DNA from: JANXLO01 sp038231295
GTDB taxonomy: Bacteria > Armatimonadota > Chthonomonadetes > Chthonomonadales > Chthonomonadaceae
Direction: 5' to 3'
NCBI GenBank assembly: GCA_038231295.1
Contig: JBBRLP010000013.1
Span: forward strand, 4,950 to 68,949
Length of the DNA stretch: 64,000 nt
The notes below the pieces were generated by a model that did not search any database, was not told the DNA's origin, and saw only the letters and a list, made by a program, of their open reading frames with translations. Shown in pieces: positions 40,613-48,433 of this stretch (its first letter is position 1; every line of letters begins with the position of its first letter). Made by a program: the position numbers and the translations under genes.

Positions 40613-40714
40613 ACGTTTTCCTCCCCTCCCCACCGCTTCCGATCCCAGTCCCAGACCAGCGGCGACGGCCCCGCTCTGTGCGATCAGTTCTCTCCGGGTC
40701 GTTCTTCGCTGCAT
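40613..40714 (-). pseudogene. Orphan Tat signal sequence, remnant of a secreted protein gene
   Basis: From the ATG at 40714 (aggag 8 bases upstream) the frame reads MQRRTTRRELIAQSGAVAAG, then LGLGSEAVGRGG. This is a typical twin-arginine signal with its ribosome site. What follows in frame (KREGKRPPVPLQAYYRIP...) has no domain character and runs into the repeat-rich gap and DoxX gene. The mature protein seems to have been lost. The rest of the 528-bp gap (40292-40819) holds a small hairpin (40532-40552) and the promoter of the next gene (TATAAT near 40767). Confidence 0.5.
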
Positions 40715-40819
40715 CTGTGCCACTCCTGTCGTTGAATCGTCCGCCATAGACCGCCTATTTGTTGGTATAATAGGGGTCAAACCCGAGCTTGCCTTCTCGC
40801 AGCCAGGAGATTTCCCGCC

Positions 40820-41767
40820 ATGCGTCAGCCCGTCCGTCCCAAACCGCAGCCAAAGCCGAAGAAGCCGCCAAAACCGGATATGCCTCCGCACCTGTTGCCC
40901 TCTCCCTACAGCAGACTGTTTCGCCTGGGCAAGGGCGAATTTCCTGCCGTCTATGAAGCGGTCGCTGCGGAACTGAAGCAGCAAGATGTCCATGCCGCCG
41001 CAGCCACGCTGCTGAAAATGGTGCAGGACGAAACCTATTACGAATATGATGAGGATGAAGACGTGTCTGAGGACGGCGATCCGCGCTCCTGGACACGCCT
41101 GCACGCCTTCTCCACCTTTCAACTGCTCGGCGAGGCGGCCCGCATCGGGATCCAACCCCTTTTGCATCTCCTGGACGATGACGACGACTATATCCAGGAG
41201 GTTTCGGCGTACTACTATGCGGCGATGGGGGAACCGGCGATTGAGCCGCTGATGAAAATTCTCCTGGACTCGGAGGCGGACACCTATCTGCGGGCCGGGG
41301 CCGGTTCGGCGCTTGCGGAGATCGGAGAGCAGTATGCCGAACTGCGCGGGCGCATCGTCTCCCTTCTCGAACAGGCGCTGATTATTGAAACCAACGATGA
41401 ACTCATCGCCGCATTTATCATCACAAACCTGATGGATGTCGGCGCTCGCGAATCGATTCCCCTGATCGAGCAGGCATTCGCCGAAAAGCGGGTAGATATG
41501 TCTGTCGTACAGATGGCGGATGTCGAGGAGCATTTCGATCTGCCCCGCGTGACTCCCCTGGTAGACTGGCGCAAGGAAGCGGGTTATCTTGAGGACGATG
41601 ACGAAGACTATGACGACTGGTCCGAGGACGCTCCCCTCTCCACATTGACGGAGAATGAGGAGCCGCAGGAAGTCCAGAAACCTTACGTCGCCGAGGTCAA
41701 AGTGGGGCGCAACGATCCCTGTCCCTGTGGAAGCGGCAAGAAATACAAAAAGTGCTGCGGGGCCTGA
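40820..41767 (+). CDS. HEAT-repeat protein with C-terminal SEC-C zinc motif
   Basis: 315 aa. After a Pro/Lys-rich start, residues ~45-225 form HEAT/DUF1186-like helical repeats (GIQPLLHLLDDDDDYIQEVS; GEPAIEPLMKILLD). An acidic stretch (EDDDEDYDDWSED) leads to the SEC-C motif VGRNDPCPCGSGKKYKKCCG, the zinc-binding tail also present in SecA. The motif is probably a protein-interaction zinc clip. It precedes a membrane HEAT protein by 36 bp and may be co-transcribed with it. Confidence 0.87.
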   Translation: MRQPVRPKPQPKPKKPPKPDMPPHLLPSPYSRLFRLGKGEFPAVYEAVAAELKQQDVHAAAATLLKMVQDETYYEYDEDEDVSEDGDPRSWTRLHAFSTFQLLGEAARIGIQPLLHLLDDDDDYIQEVSAYYYAAMGEPAIEPLMKILLDSEADTYLRAGAGSALAEIGEQYAELRGRIVSLLEQALIIETNDELIAAFIITNLMDVGARESIPLIEQAFAEKRVDMSVVQMADVEEHFDLPRVTPLVDWRKEAGYLEDDDEDYDDWSEDAPLSTLTENEEPQEVQKPYVAEVKVGRNDPCPCGSGKKYKKCCGA

Positions 41768-41803
41768 TATTCGGTCGGGCATCGTTCCGAAAAGAGACAA
41801 ACG

Positions 41804-42457
41804 ATGATAGACGAGATTCGTTCTGTTTTTCTGATCGCGTTGCTGTTGTTCTGTGGCGTCATGCTAGTCTGTGTCGGGAGCGCGATGCTCTTCCTGCGGC
41901 TGGCAAGTCCCGCCATGCTGCCGTTTACCATCCTGGGCGCGGTATGCGTGACCGGCGGGGTGGCGTTGCATAAGTCCTTTCGGCAGTTGGGACGTCAGCG
42001 CAAACTCAAACGCTCTCTGCGCGATACGTCTCCTCTGGCGGAAGAGTTGGTGCCTATGCTCTACGGGGACTATACGCCGTATGTAGTCGAAGCGGCGCAG
42101 CGTCTGGGGGAGAACCGGGAGACGACCGCCGTTCCTGCCCTGCTGCACGTCCTGGAGCAAACGGTCAACACACAGCCGCCCGGCTGGCGGGACATTGCCG
42201 AGGCGCTTGTAGTGGCGCTGGGCAGGATGGGAGACCGCACGGCCCTGCCGCTGCTCTATCGCCTTCTGAACGTGCGCGGCATCGGGCTGATTTCCGCCGT
42301 CCGCGAAGCAATTGACCGCATTGAGCCGGAGACGAGCCTGCTCCGCGCCTCCTCTGCCGACATGCTCGCTGGCGATTCTCTGCTGCGTCCCGCAGAAGCC
42401 GGCCCTGCCTCCGACCCCGCCCTTCTCCTCCGCTCCAGCAGCGAATCGTCCTCTTAA
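41804..42457 (+). CDS. Membrane-anchored HEAT-like repeat protein
   Basis: 217 aa. Two N-terminal membrane helices (FLIALLLFCGVMLVCVGSAM; SPAMLPFTILGAVCVTGGVA) precede a cytoplasmic helical repeat part (VVEAAQRLGENRETTAVPAL; LVVALGRMGDRTALPLL). The tail is Ala/Ser-rich. It probably forms a pair with the SEC-C protein upstream. Function unknown. A hairpin (gcgggc...gcccgc) follows at about 42496-42525. Confidence 0.75.
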   Translation: MIDEIRSVFLIALLLFCGVMLVCVGSAMLFLRLASPAMLPFTILGAVCVTGGVALHKSFRQLGRQRKLKRSLRDTSPLAEELVPMLYGDYTPYVVEAAQRLGENRETTAVPALLHVLEQTVNTQPPGWRDIAEALVVALGRMGDRTALPLLYRLLNVRGIGLISAVREAIDRIEPETSLLRASSADMLAGDSLLRPAEAGPASDPALLLRSSSESSS

Positions 42458-42549
42458 CCAACGACAAGATACAGACCAACATCCGTAATTGTAAAGGCGG
42501 GCAAGTCCAGTATTCTGGCCCGCTCGCCTATTTTGAAGGAAGAAGCGAT

Positions 42550-42974
42550 ATGAAAACCATCTATCTGGTGTCCTGTGTTTCTAAAAAGCAGACGACAGCA
42601 GGCGTTGTAAGAGATATTTATGTTTCCGACTGGTTCAAAAAAGCACGTTGGTATGTTGAAAAGCAGAATGGTTTGCGGTACATCCTCTCAGCGAAACATG
42701 GCCTACTGGATACCAAAACTTTAATCTCTCCCTATGAAAAGACGCTATACTGAATGGGAGCAGCAGAGCGAAGGCAGTGGGGAGAGACAGTATTCGCAGA
42801 TGTGCAAAACTGATTACCTCTGGAGACCGGGTCGTCTTTCTTGCTGGAGCAAAATATCGAGAAAATCTTGAGAGTCGTCTGACAGCGTCTGGCGTCATCG
42901 GCGAGGTGCCAATGCGAGGACTGGACCGCGGAAAGCAACTCCATTGGCTGCTGGAGGCCGTGAATGCAAAATGA
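42550..42974 (+). pseudogene. DUF6884-type gene broken by a stop and a frameshift
   Basis: Reads MKTIYLVSCVSKKQTTAGVV, then WYVEKQNGLRYILSAKHG, LLDTKTLISPYEKTLY and TGA at 42751-42753. The same frame continues MGAAERRQWGETVFADVQN to a second TGA at 42811. The rest (KLITSGDRVVFLAGAKYREN ... GEVPMRGLDRGKQLHWLLEA) is in the +2 frame and ends at 42974. One extra A in the run at 42806-42809 would rejoin the frames. The intact family (YaaA-like/DUF6884) is of unknown function. Base composition is lower in GC than the neighbours, suggesting transfer. The GIY-YIG-like gene overlaps its end. Confidence 0.75.
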
Positions 42975-43671
42975 TCGCCTGAACGACTTGATCCGATTTT
43001 ATACCCTCTTGGAAGACCTGGAACAACGTGTTGGTGGGAAGAGGATTTTAGGGAATTGTCATGGGAAAAGTGGCTGGCCCAATCGGGGCGTCTACTTCTT
43101 CTTTGAACCAGGAGAACAGCGTTCCCATACGGGTTCGGGCCTGCGTGTGGTGCGAGTGGGGACTCATGCGGTCTCTGCTGGTTCACGTACAACTCTATGG
43201 AATCGGCTCGCGACACATCGAGGTACGGTACGCACAGGAGGAGGCAATCACAGAGGGTCTATCTTTCGGTTGCTCGTGGGAAAAGCCCTGATGCAGCGTC
43301 ATAACAGGAACGATTGCGCCACCTGGGGTCAGGGCAGTTCAGCGGCGAAAACAGTCCGCCAGAAGGAGGAAAGCCTTGAGGCTGATGTCAGCCTCTATAT
43401 GGGACGTATGTCTCTGCTCTGGCTGAAGATTGATGACGCGGCTTCCACGTCAAACCTGCGGAGTTCTATTGAGCGGAATAGTATCGCTCTGCTGAGCAAC
43501 TACTGTGAGCCAACCGAAACGCATATAGATACTGCGGCGGACAGTTGGCTGGGCCGAAGCAGTGATAGGCAACTTGTGCGTGGTTCTGGTCTCTGGAACA
43601 ATAACCATGTGAACCACACCTACGAGCATGGGTTTCTGGACGAGTTCGAGCGACTCGTCAGGAGTCAGTGA
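42964..43671 (+). CDS. GIY-YIG nuclease-like protein
   Basis: 235 aa, start ATG at 42964 with ggagg 6 bases upstream. The N-terminal region has NRGVYFFFEPGEQRSHTGSG and LRVVRVGTHAVSAGSRTTLW followed by NRLATHRG, an arrangement like GIY-YIG nucleases (GVYFF ... VRVGTH). The C-terminal half (WLKIDDAASTSNLRSSIERN, SIALLSNYCEP) completes a conserved family often next to DUF6884 genes. The pair may be a DNA-modifying or defence-type module; the partner gene here is broken. Confidence 0.65.
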   Translation: MQNDRLNDLIRFYTLLEDLEQRVGGKRILGNCHGKSGWPNRGVYFFFEPGEQRSHTGSGLRVVRVGTHAVSAGSRTTLWNRLATHRGTVRTGGGNHRGSIFRLLVGKALMQRHNRNDCATWGQGSSAAKTVRQKEESLEADVSLYMGRMSLLWLKIDDAASTSNLRSSIERNSIALLSNYCEPTETHIDTAADSWLGRSSDRQLVRGSGLWNNNHVNHTYEHGFLDEFERLVRSQ

Positions 43672-43786
43672 AAAACGAGATGTTTGTAACTGGAAAACAG
43701 CGATCCTCGATGCATAGAGAATATAGACTGATGATTCGAAATTCATACGACACGAATCATTCAGACCTGTGATAGGAGAAAACGAT

Positions 43787-44254
43787 ATGAACCGAAGCAT
43801 TCACATTGGTGTGTCACTCACTCTCTTTCTTGCGCTTGTGCCGGGCTGTCATGCGCCCGGGGGCGGGGTTGCGGGAGCGCCGCCCTCTCCCCGCATCGCC
43901 CTGAACGATACGGAGTTTGCGAAGCAGACCTTTGTCGCGCTGGCGAAGGGCGACCAGAGCGTGGCGAACGATATTGACTGGGAGAATTTCCAGGTCGCTG
44001 GTCAGGATGTCGGCTCGAAATACTCCGCTTTCCCTGACGAACCCAACCGCATTGGCTTCCGCACGGCCTTTGTCACGTCGTTCAGCACGTCGTTTCATGG
44101 CTCGGGGGGCAGCGAGACTGCGCTGACGAACTGGAAATCGCTCTCCGAGAATCCTACGCAGTCCGTCATCTCAGTGGATACTCCACGCGGAACGCAGTTG
44201 CACCTGACCATTTCCAAAAAGGGCGGCGCTCAGAAACTGGCTGGAATTCAGTAG
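43787..44254 (+). CDS. Lipoprotein of unknown function
   Basis: 155 aa from the ATG at 43787 (aggaga upstream). The signal SIHIGVSLTLFLALVPGC ends in the lipobox LVPGC. The mature part (PRIALNDTEFAKQTFVALAK, GDQSVANDIDWENFQVAGQD) has no recognised domain. The length and mixed beta character suggest a small extracytoplasmic accessory protein. Confidence 0.65.
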   Translation: MNRSIHIGVSLTLFLALVPGCHAPGGGVAGAPPSPRIALNDTEFAKQTFVALAKGDQSVANDIDWENFQVAGQDVGSKYSAFPDEPNRIGFRTAFVTSFSTSFHGSGGSETALTNWKSLSENPTQSVISVDTPRGTQLHLTISKKGGAQKLAGIQ

Positions 44255-44287
44255 GCGGGAACGCCCCCGGCGATATGCGCTACGCCC

Positions 44288-45718
44288 TCACGGGGCGACG
44301 AACGGCGTGTGGGCGATGGAGTACTCGCCGAGCGAACCGCTGAGAGTAATCAGGTCTATGGAGCGGAGGATGGGGTGGTCGCCGGGACGAACGGGGCGGC
44401 GGAACGTGAGAACAGCGCAGGAGTAAGGCACGCCCTGACGCTTTTCCAGATACCGAAATCCGGCGGCTCCGGTCGTTCCGGCGTTGCAAAGAACCGTGCG
44501 GAGCACCTGCGGCAAGGGAGGAGCCTCTTTAATCTCCACGTAGTCGCGGTGTTCGTGGCCGAACAGCACGAGTGGAACATGATTCCAGAGGGGAATCGCC
44601 TCCTCCGGGTCGTGAACGGCGAGAATATCGGGCGGGGAGGCAAGCGACTGCACGACCTTCAACAGATTCTCACCGTTGGCCTGTAGAGCCGCTGGCAGGG
44701 CATCCACACTGCCGACACCGGGACGGTCGGAGGCAGGATTGGGCAGGCCAAGCAGGGTCACACCTTCCACCGTAATGACCTGCCCATTCAGCACCGTGAC
44801 GTTGGGAACGGTGCGGAAGGCATCGGTAATGACGTGAGAATCGTGGTTGCCCGCCAGGAAGATGTAGGGGTACGGCAGTTTAGAAATGCTCTGCACCATG
44901 TACGTCTCCGGCGGACTGCCGAAGTCGGTCAGGTCACCGGTATCCACGATAAAAGCGACTTTGAACTGTGCGGCGACATCTCGGACGAAGTTGAGACCGG
45001 CGGCGTTGTCGTGGAGGTCGGAGACGTGCAGGATGCGGAAGGTGTCTTTGCCGTCGTCCGCAGTAGCCTCGCCCGGCAGGGCAGCGATGCGGCCATAAAG
45101 CAGGTTGAAGTTGGCGGCGGCGGTGTGCAGTTTCTGCGACAGCGCGTCAATCTTAGTGAAAGCGTCCCGGCCAAACGCAATCACCCAGGGAGCCTGTTTC
45201 AGTGCTCCCGTATAGACCGGCTTCTCGAACGCCTTGCCTTGAAACGTGGTCAGGGCGTTTGTCAGCACCAGTCCCGTACAGACCGCCCCGATGAGCATGG
45301 CTGCCAGATAGGAGCGGAAGCGTTTCTGACGCAGCAGGAAGGGCGCAATCAGTCCCCCTCCCGCTGCAAGCAGCAGTTGCCGAATTACGAAATCCTTCAG
45401 GTCGGCGCGGGCCGCCCGTTCAAAATCCTGCGCCAGGTCGTCGCGTTTCGGCGGCATATCGAGGAGTTTTTTGATCTCCTCAACATGCACTTGCTGAAGG
45501 CTGGCGATCAGCGCGACGGGTGCGGCATGAGTATGCGCCTGAAGCGAACCGAGGGGTGTCAGCACCAGCCGTGTCTCGCCTTGCCTGGCGGGCAGCAGGC
45601 GCAGTTCCACTTCAAAGCCGTGCCACGAATAGGTGCTTCGCCCCAGCAGGCTGACACTGAGAACGGCCCCCGACAGCGACAGCAGCGCAAACAGCAGAAT
45701 TGCCGCACCGCGCTGCAC
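44288..45718 (-). CDS. Membrane-anchored calcineurin-like metallophosphoesterase
   Basis: 476 aa from a GTG at 45718 with gaggtggag upstream; no ATG fits and the open frame extends to 46030 over the previous gene. Membrane helices flank residues ~5-25 (AAILLFALLSLSGAVLSVSL) and ~130-185 (LLAAGGGLIAPFLL; SYLAAMLIGAVCTGLVLTNA). The C-terminal ~250 residues hold the metal site: ILHVSDLHDN, FIVDTGDLTDFG, IFLAGNHDSHV, AVHDPEEAI and LVLFGHEHRDY. It likely hydrolyses a phosphoester at the membrane. It ends an operon with ROK, SRPBCC and aldo/keto reductase genes. Confidence 0.83.
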   Translation of the reverse strand: MQRGAAILLFALLSLSGAVLSVSLLGRSTYSWHGFEVELRLLPARQGETRLVLTPLGSLQAHTHAAPVALIASLQQVHVEEIKKLLDMPPKRDDLAQDFERAARADLKDFVIRQLLLAAGGGLIAPFLLRQKRFRSYLAAMLIGAVCTGLVLTNALTTFQGKAFEKPVYTGALKQAPWVIAFGRDAFTKIDALSQKLHTAAANFNLLYGRIAALPGEATADDGKDTFRILHVSDLHDNAAGLNFVRDVAAQFKVAFIVDTGDLTDFGSPPETYMVQSISKLPYPYIFLAGNHDSHVITDAFRTVPNVTVLNGQVITVEGVTLLGLPNPASDRPGVGSVDALPAALQANGENLLKVVQSLASPPDILAVHDPEEAIPLWNHVPLVLFGHEHRDYVEIKEAPPLPQVLRTVLCNAGTTGAAGFRYLEKRQGVPYSCAVLTFRRPVRPGDHPILRSIDLITLSGSLGEYSIAHTPFVAP

Positions 45719-45824
45719 CCCGTGTCTCCACCTCTGGCGTGTGCGGCGGCGCAGCGCCTCTGCCCTGTCTGCCTGATCCTCTATGGCTGCGACGACCGTC
45801 TCCTCCTGCGCTGACGTGATATAC

Positions 45825-46781
45825 CTAGGGAACCCTCTCCCCGCGTGACGCCACCCACAGTTTGTACCAGTCGGTGCGGGAGAGTTCGATGCGGCCTGCG
45901 CCCGCCGCCTCGCGGATATGCTCCGGGTTGTTGGAGCCGACGAGCGGGATAATCTGCGCGGGATGGCGCAGCAGCCAGGCGATGGCAAGCTGCGTGGGCG
46001 TTGCCCCGTCATAGGAGGAGGCCATTTCACGCAGAGCCGTCAGTACACGCTCGATACGCTCTTTGCGCGGATTGTCGGCAGGGACTTCTCGCCGCCCCGA
46101 CAGCCACCCGCCCCCGATAGGGCTATAGGCCAGCGGTATTATATTCAGCTCAAGGCACTGATCCAGCACCCCGTCGCCCCCGCCCCCAGCCGCGCCCTCA
46201 TAGACGGGATCGAGCCGCAATAGCGAGAGCGAAATCTGATTGGAGACAATCGGGACGTTGAGATACCGCTGCAAGGCCAGCACCTGCTGCGGGTAGTAGT
46301 TCGAGACGCCGATAGCGCGGACTTTGCCCGACTCCACCAGTTCGTCCAGAACCTCGGCGGTCTCTTCCGGGTGCGACAGCGGATCAGGACGGTGCAGTTG
46401 ATAGAGGTCTACATAGTCCGTGCCGAGACGGGAGAGTGAGCCTTCGATACTGCGCCGGATGTATTCCGGGCTATGCTCGTAGTATCCGGCGCGAATTCCG
46501 ACCTTGGTGGCGATATAGATTTTTTCGCGGCTGCCGGGTACGGCTTCCAGACAGTCTTTGAAGATCGTCTCGCAGCCCGTTCCGCCATAGATGTCGGCAT
46601 GGTCGTAGAAGGTGATGCCCGCTTCCAGGGCGGTCTCGAAGGCGGCGATGGCCTTGCGGCGGTGTTCCGGGCCGATTTCGGCGGGATTCCAGGTTCCCGC
46701 CAGCCCCATGCACCCCAGCGCGATACGGGAGACAGACACACTGTCCGGGCCGAGCGGCTGCATCGGCATTGCGTTTGACAT
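45825..46781 (-). CDS. Aldo/keto reductase (YdhF/YajO-like)
   Basis: 318 aa. The catalytic tetrad is present: Asp and Tyr in FYDHADIYGGTGCE, Lys in IYIATKVGIRAG and His in LYQLHRPDPL. The NADPH site lies in SNNPEHIREAA. It reduces carbonyls with NADPH, substrate unknown. It is third in an operon (10-bp gap to SRPBCC) of a ROK kinase, SRPBCC protein, this reductase and a phosphoesterase, a grouping suggestive of sugar or polyol handling. Confidence 0.92.
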   Translation of the reverse strand: MSNAMPMQPLGPDSVSVSRIALGCMGLAGTWNPAEIGPEHRRKAIAAFETALEAGITFYDHADIYGGTGCETIFKDCLEAVPGSREKIYIATKVGIRAGYYEHSPEYIRRSIEGSLSRLGTDYVDLYQLHRPDPLSHPEETAEVLDELVESGKVRAIGVSNYYPQQVLALQRYLNVPIVSNQISLSLLRLDPVYEGAAGGGGDGVLDQCLELNIIPLAYSPIGGGWLSGRREVPADNPRKERIERVLTALREMASSYDGATPTQLAIAWLLRHPAQIIPLVGSNNPEHIREAAGAGRIELSRTDWYKLWVASRGERVP

Positions 46782-46791
46782 GGGAAAACTC

Positions 46792-47247
46792 CTAACCCTT
46801 CTGTTCGGATTTCTGTTTGATGGCGGTCAGAGTGGCCTGGAGATTGTCGGTCATCTTCTTCTTGATGAGGTTCTTGACCATCGGGCCGATGAGCGCGACA
46901 TTGTACTCGTACTCGACCGTCGAATCGAAGCGCGTCTGGTTCTCGCCTTCCGACGTGAACTGCCAGGTGCCGGACATACTGTCCATGTCGCCGTGCAGCA
47001 TCTTGAACACGTCGCGATGCGCCGTCTCGTCCCAGACATCTTCCTGCGTCCATTTGATGGTCATCTTGAACTCGCGGATCAGCCCTACCCACTCCGTAAC
47101 CGTGCGGGAGCCGTCGGGACTGCGCTCCACCAGGGTCAGAGAGCGGAGGTCCGACATGAATTCCGGGAACGCTTCCACGTCGCGGGCGATGCGATAGACG
47201 TGTTCGATGGGTGCGTCAATGAGGACGCTCTGCTCGATAATGGGCAA
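46792..47247 (-). CDS. SRPBCC (START/Bet v1-fold) protein, cyclase/coenzyme Q-binding type
   Basis: 151 aa. MPIIEQSVLIDAPIEHVYRI matches the start of the polyketide cyclase/Coq10-like SRPBCC group, and TRFDSTVEYEYNVALIGPMV the end of its curved sheet. Such proteins carry hydrophobic ligands. It is 9 bp from the ROK gene and 10 bp from the aldo/keto reductase. Confidence 0.85.
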   Translation of the reverse strand: MPIIEQSVLIDAPIEHVYRIARDVEAFPEFMSDLRSLTLVERSPDGSRTVTEWVGLIREFKMTIKWTQEDVWDETAHRDVFKMLHGDMDSMSGTWQFTSEGENQTRFDSTVEYEYNVALIGPMVKNLIKKKMTDNLQATLTAIKQKSEQKG

Positions 47248-47256
47248 GGGAGATTC

Positions 47257-48288
47257 CTACTTTCGATCTACTTCGCGCCACGCCAGTTCCGCCGCGCCCA
47301 TGATGCCCGCGTCGTCGCCGAGTTCGGCATGGACGATCTTCGCGGAGGCGAGAATGGAGCCGATGGCGGTGGCTTTCGCGGTGCGGAGGGCGGTGGCGAA
47401 CAGGGTCTTCGAGCGGGAGATTTTGCCGCCGACGACGACGACTTCCGGGTTAAAGACGTTGACCATGTTGGTGATGCCCAGTCCGACGAAGTGGCCGATC
47501 TCCTGCATCACCTCAATGGAGAGCGCGTCGCCCTCTTCCGCCGCATCGTCAATCAGTTTGGGGGTGATGTGCTGCTGAAGGGCGTCTGTGTTGTCTATAT
47601 GCCGCCAGAGCAGGGTGTCGCGTCCTGACTCCATTTTCAGGGTGCAGCGCTCCACGATAGGGTCGCGGCCTGCGAGCGATTCGAGGCGGCCATGCGCTCC
47701 GTTCGCGCTGCTGCCCAGCCCGTCCGCAATGATGATGTGGCCCACCTCGGCGGCTCCGCCGGTCGCGCCGCGCAGCACTTCGCCCTCGATGATGATGCCG
47801 CCGCCGACGCCGGTGCCGAGCGTGAACATGACCAGATGCTTCGTGCCGCGTCCTGCGCCGTACCGGAACTCTCCAAGTGCGGCGACATTGGCGTCGTTGT
47901 CCATCACCACGTTCATGCCGAGTTCCGCCTCCAGCATATCCCGCAGGGCGACATTCTTAAAGGGGATATACAACCCTTCGTCGTAGTGGCCGAAGTTCGG
48001 CGCCCAGACGATCTTGCCTTCCGGCACGTTGATATGGCCGGGAACGGCGATCCCGACTCCGCCGACCTTCTCCAGCGGCACTCCGGCCACCTGCGCGGCT
48101 CCCCGAACCGCCTCGGCGATGCGGTTGACGGTTCGCGCTACGCCGCCTTTGGCGTCGGACGTATTCTCATGCCGACCGAGCGACTGCTCATGGCGATCCA
48201 TTACAGCGGCACGCACATTCGTACCGCCCAGGTCCACGCCCACCACAAAGGGGGCGTTCGATTTCGCTGCTACACGGGTCTGGCTCAC
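47257..48288 (-). CDS. ROK-family sugar kinase lacking the zinc cysteines
   Basis: 343 aa from the GTG at 48288, chosen for ggagg 7 bases upstream; an ATG at 48345 lacks a good site. The ATP-binding DLGGTN motif (FVVGVDLGGTNVRAAV), the sugar-site acidic residue (NDANVAALGEF) and LGTGVGGGIIIEGEV are intact. In the usual zinc loop (GHxxxx...CxCGxxGCxE) the His is kept (EVGHIIIAD) but the cysteines are absent (GSSANGAHGRLESLAG). It probably phosphorylates glucose or an N-acyl hexosamine. First gene of a four-gene operon. Confidence 0.88.
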   Translation of the reverse strand: MSQTRVAAKSNAPFVVGVDLGGTNVRAAVMDRHEQSLGRHENTSDAKGGVARTVNRIAEAVRGAAQVAGVPLEKVGGVGIAVPGHINVPEGKIVWAPNFGHYDEGLYIPFKNVALRDMLEAELGMNVVMDNDANVAALGEFRYGAGRGTKHLVMFTLGTGVGGGIIIEGEVLRGATGGAAEVGHIIIADGLGSSANGAHGRLESLAGRDPIVERCTLKMESGRDTLLWRHIDNTDALQQHITPKLIDDAAEEGDALSIEVMQEIGHFVGLGITNMVNVFNPEVVVVGGKISRSKTLFATALRTAKATAIGSILASAKIVHAELGDDAGIMGAAELAWREVDRK

Positions 48289-48433
48289 GCGGTTTCCTCC
48301 AGAAGAGACGGCGCTCTTCCTATAATTCGTCCTCAGAGCGGACATCGCCCTGTCTGTGCGAATCCTTCCCCGTCCGCTGCCCGGATTCCTGCCCAAAGAG
48401 AGCAGAGGCCGTCGTTTTTGTCTGCAATCCGGA

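Noticed and set aside
40292..41800. Long minus-strand frame continuous with DoxX
   Set aside because: It runs antisense through the SEC-C/HEAT gene and non-coding sequence; only the last 129 residues (DoxX) and a short Tat leader have protein character.
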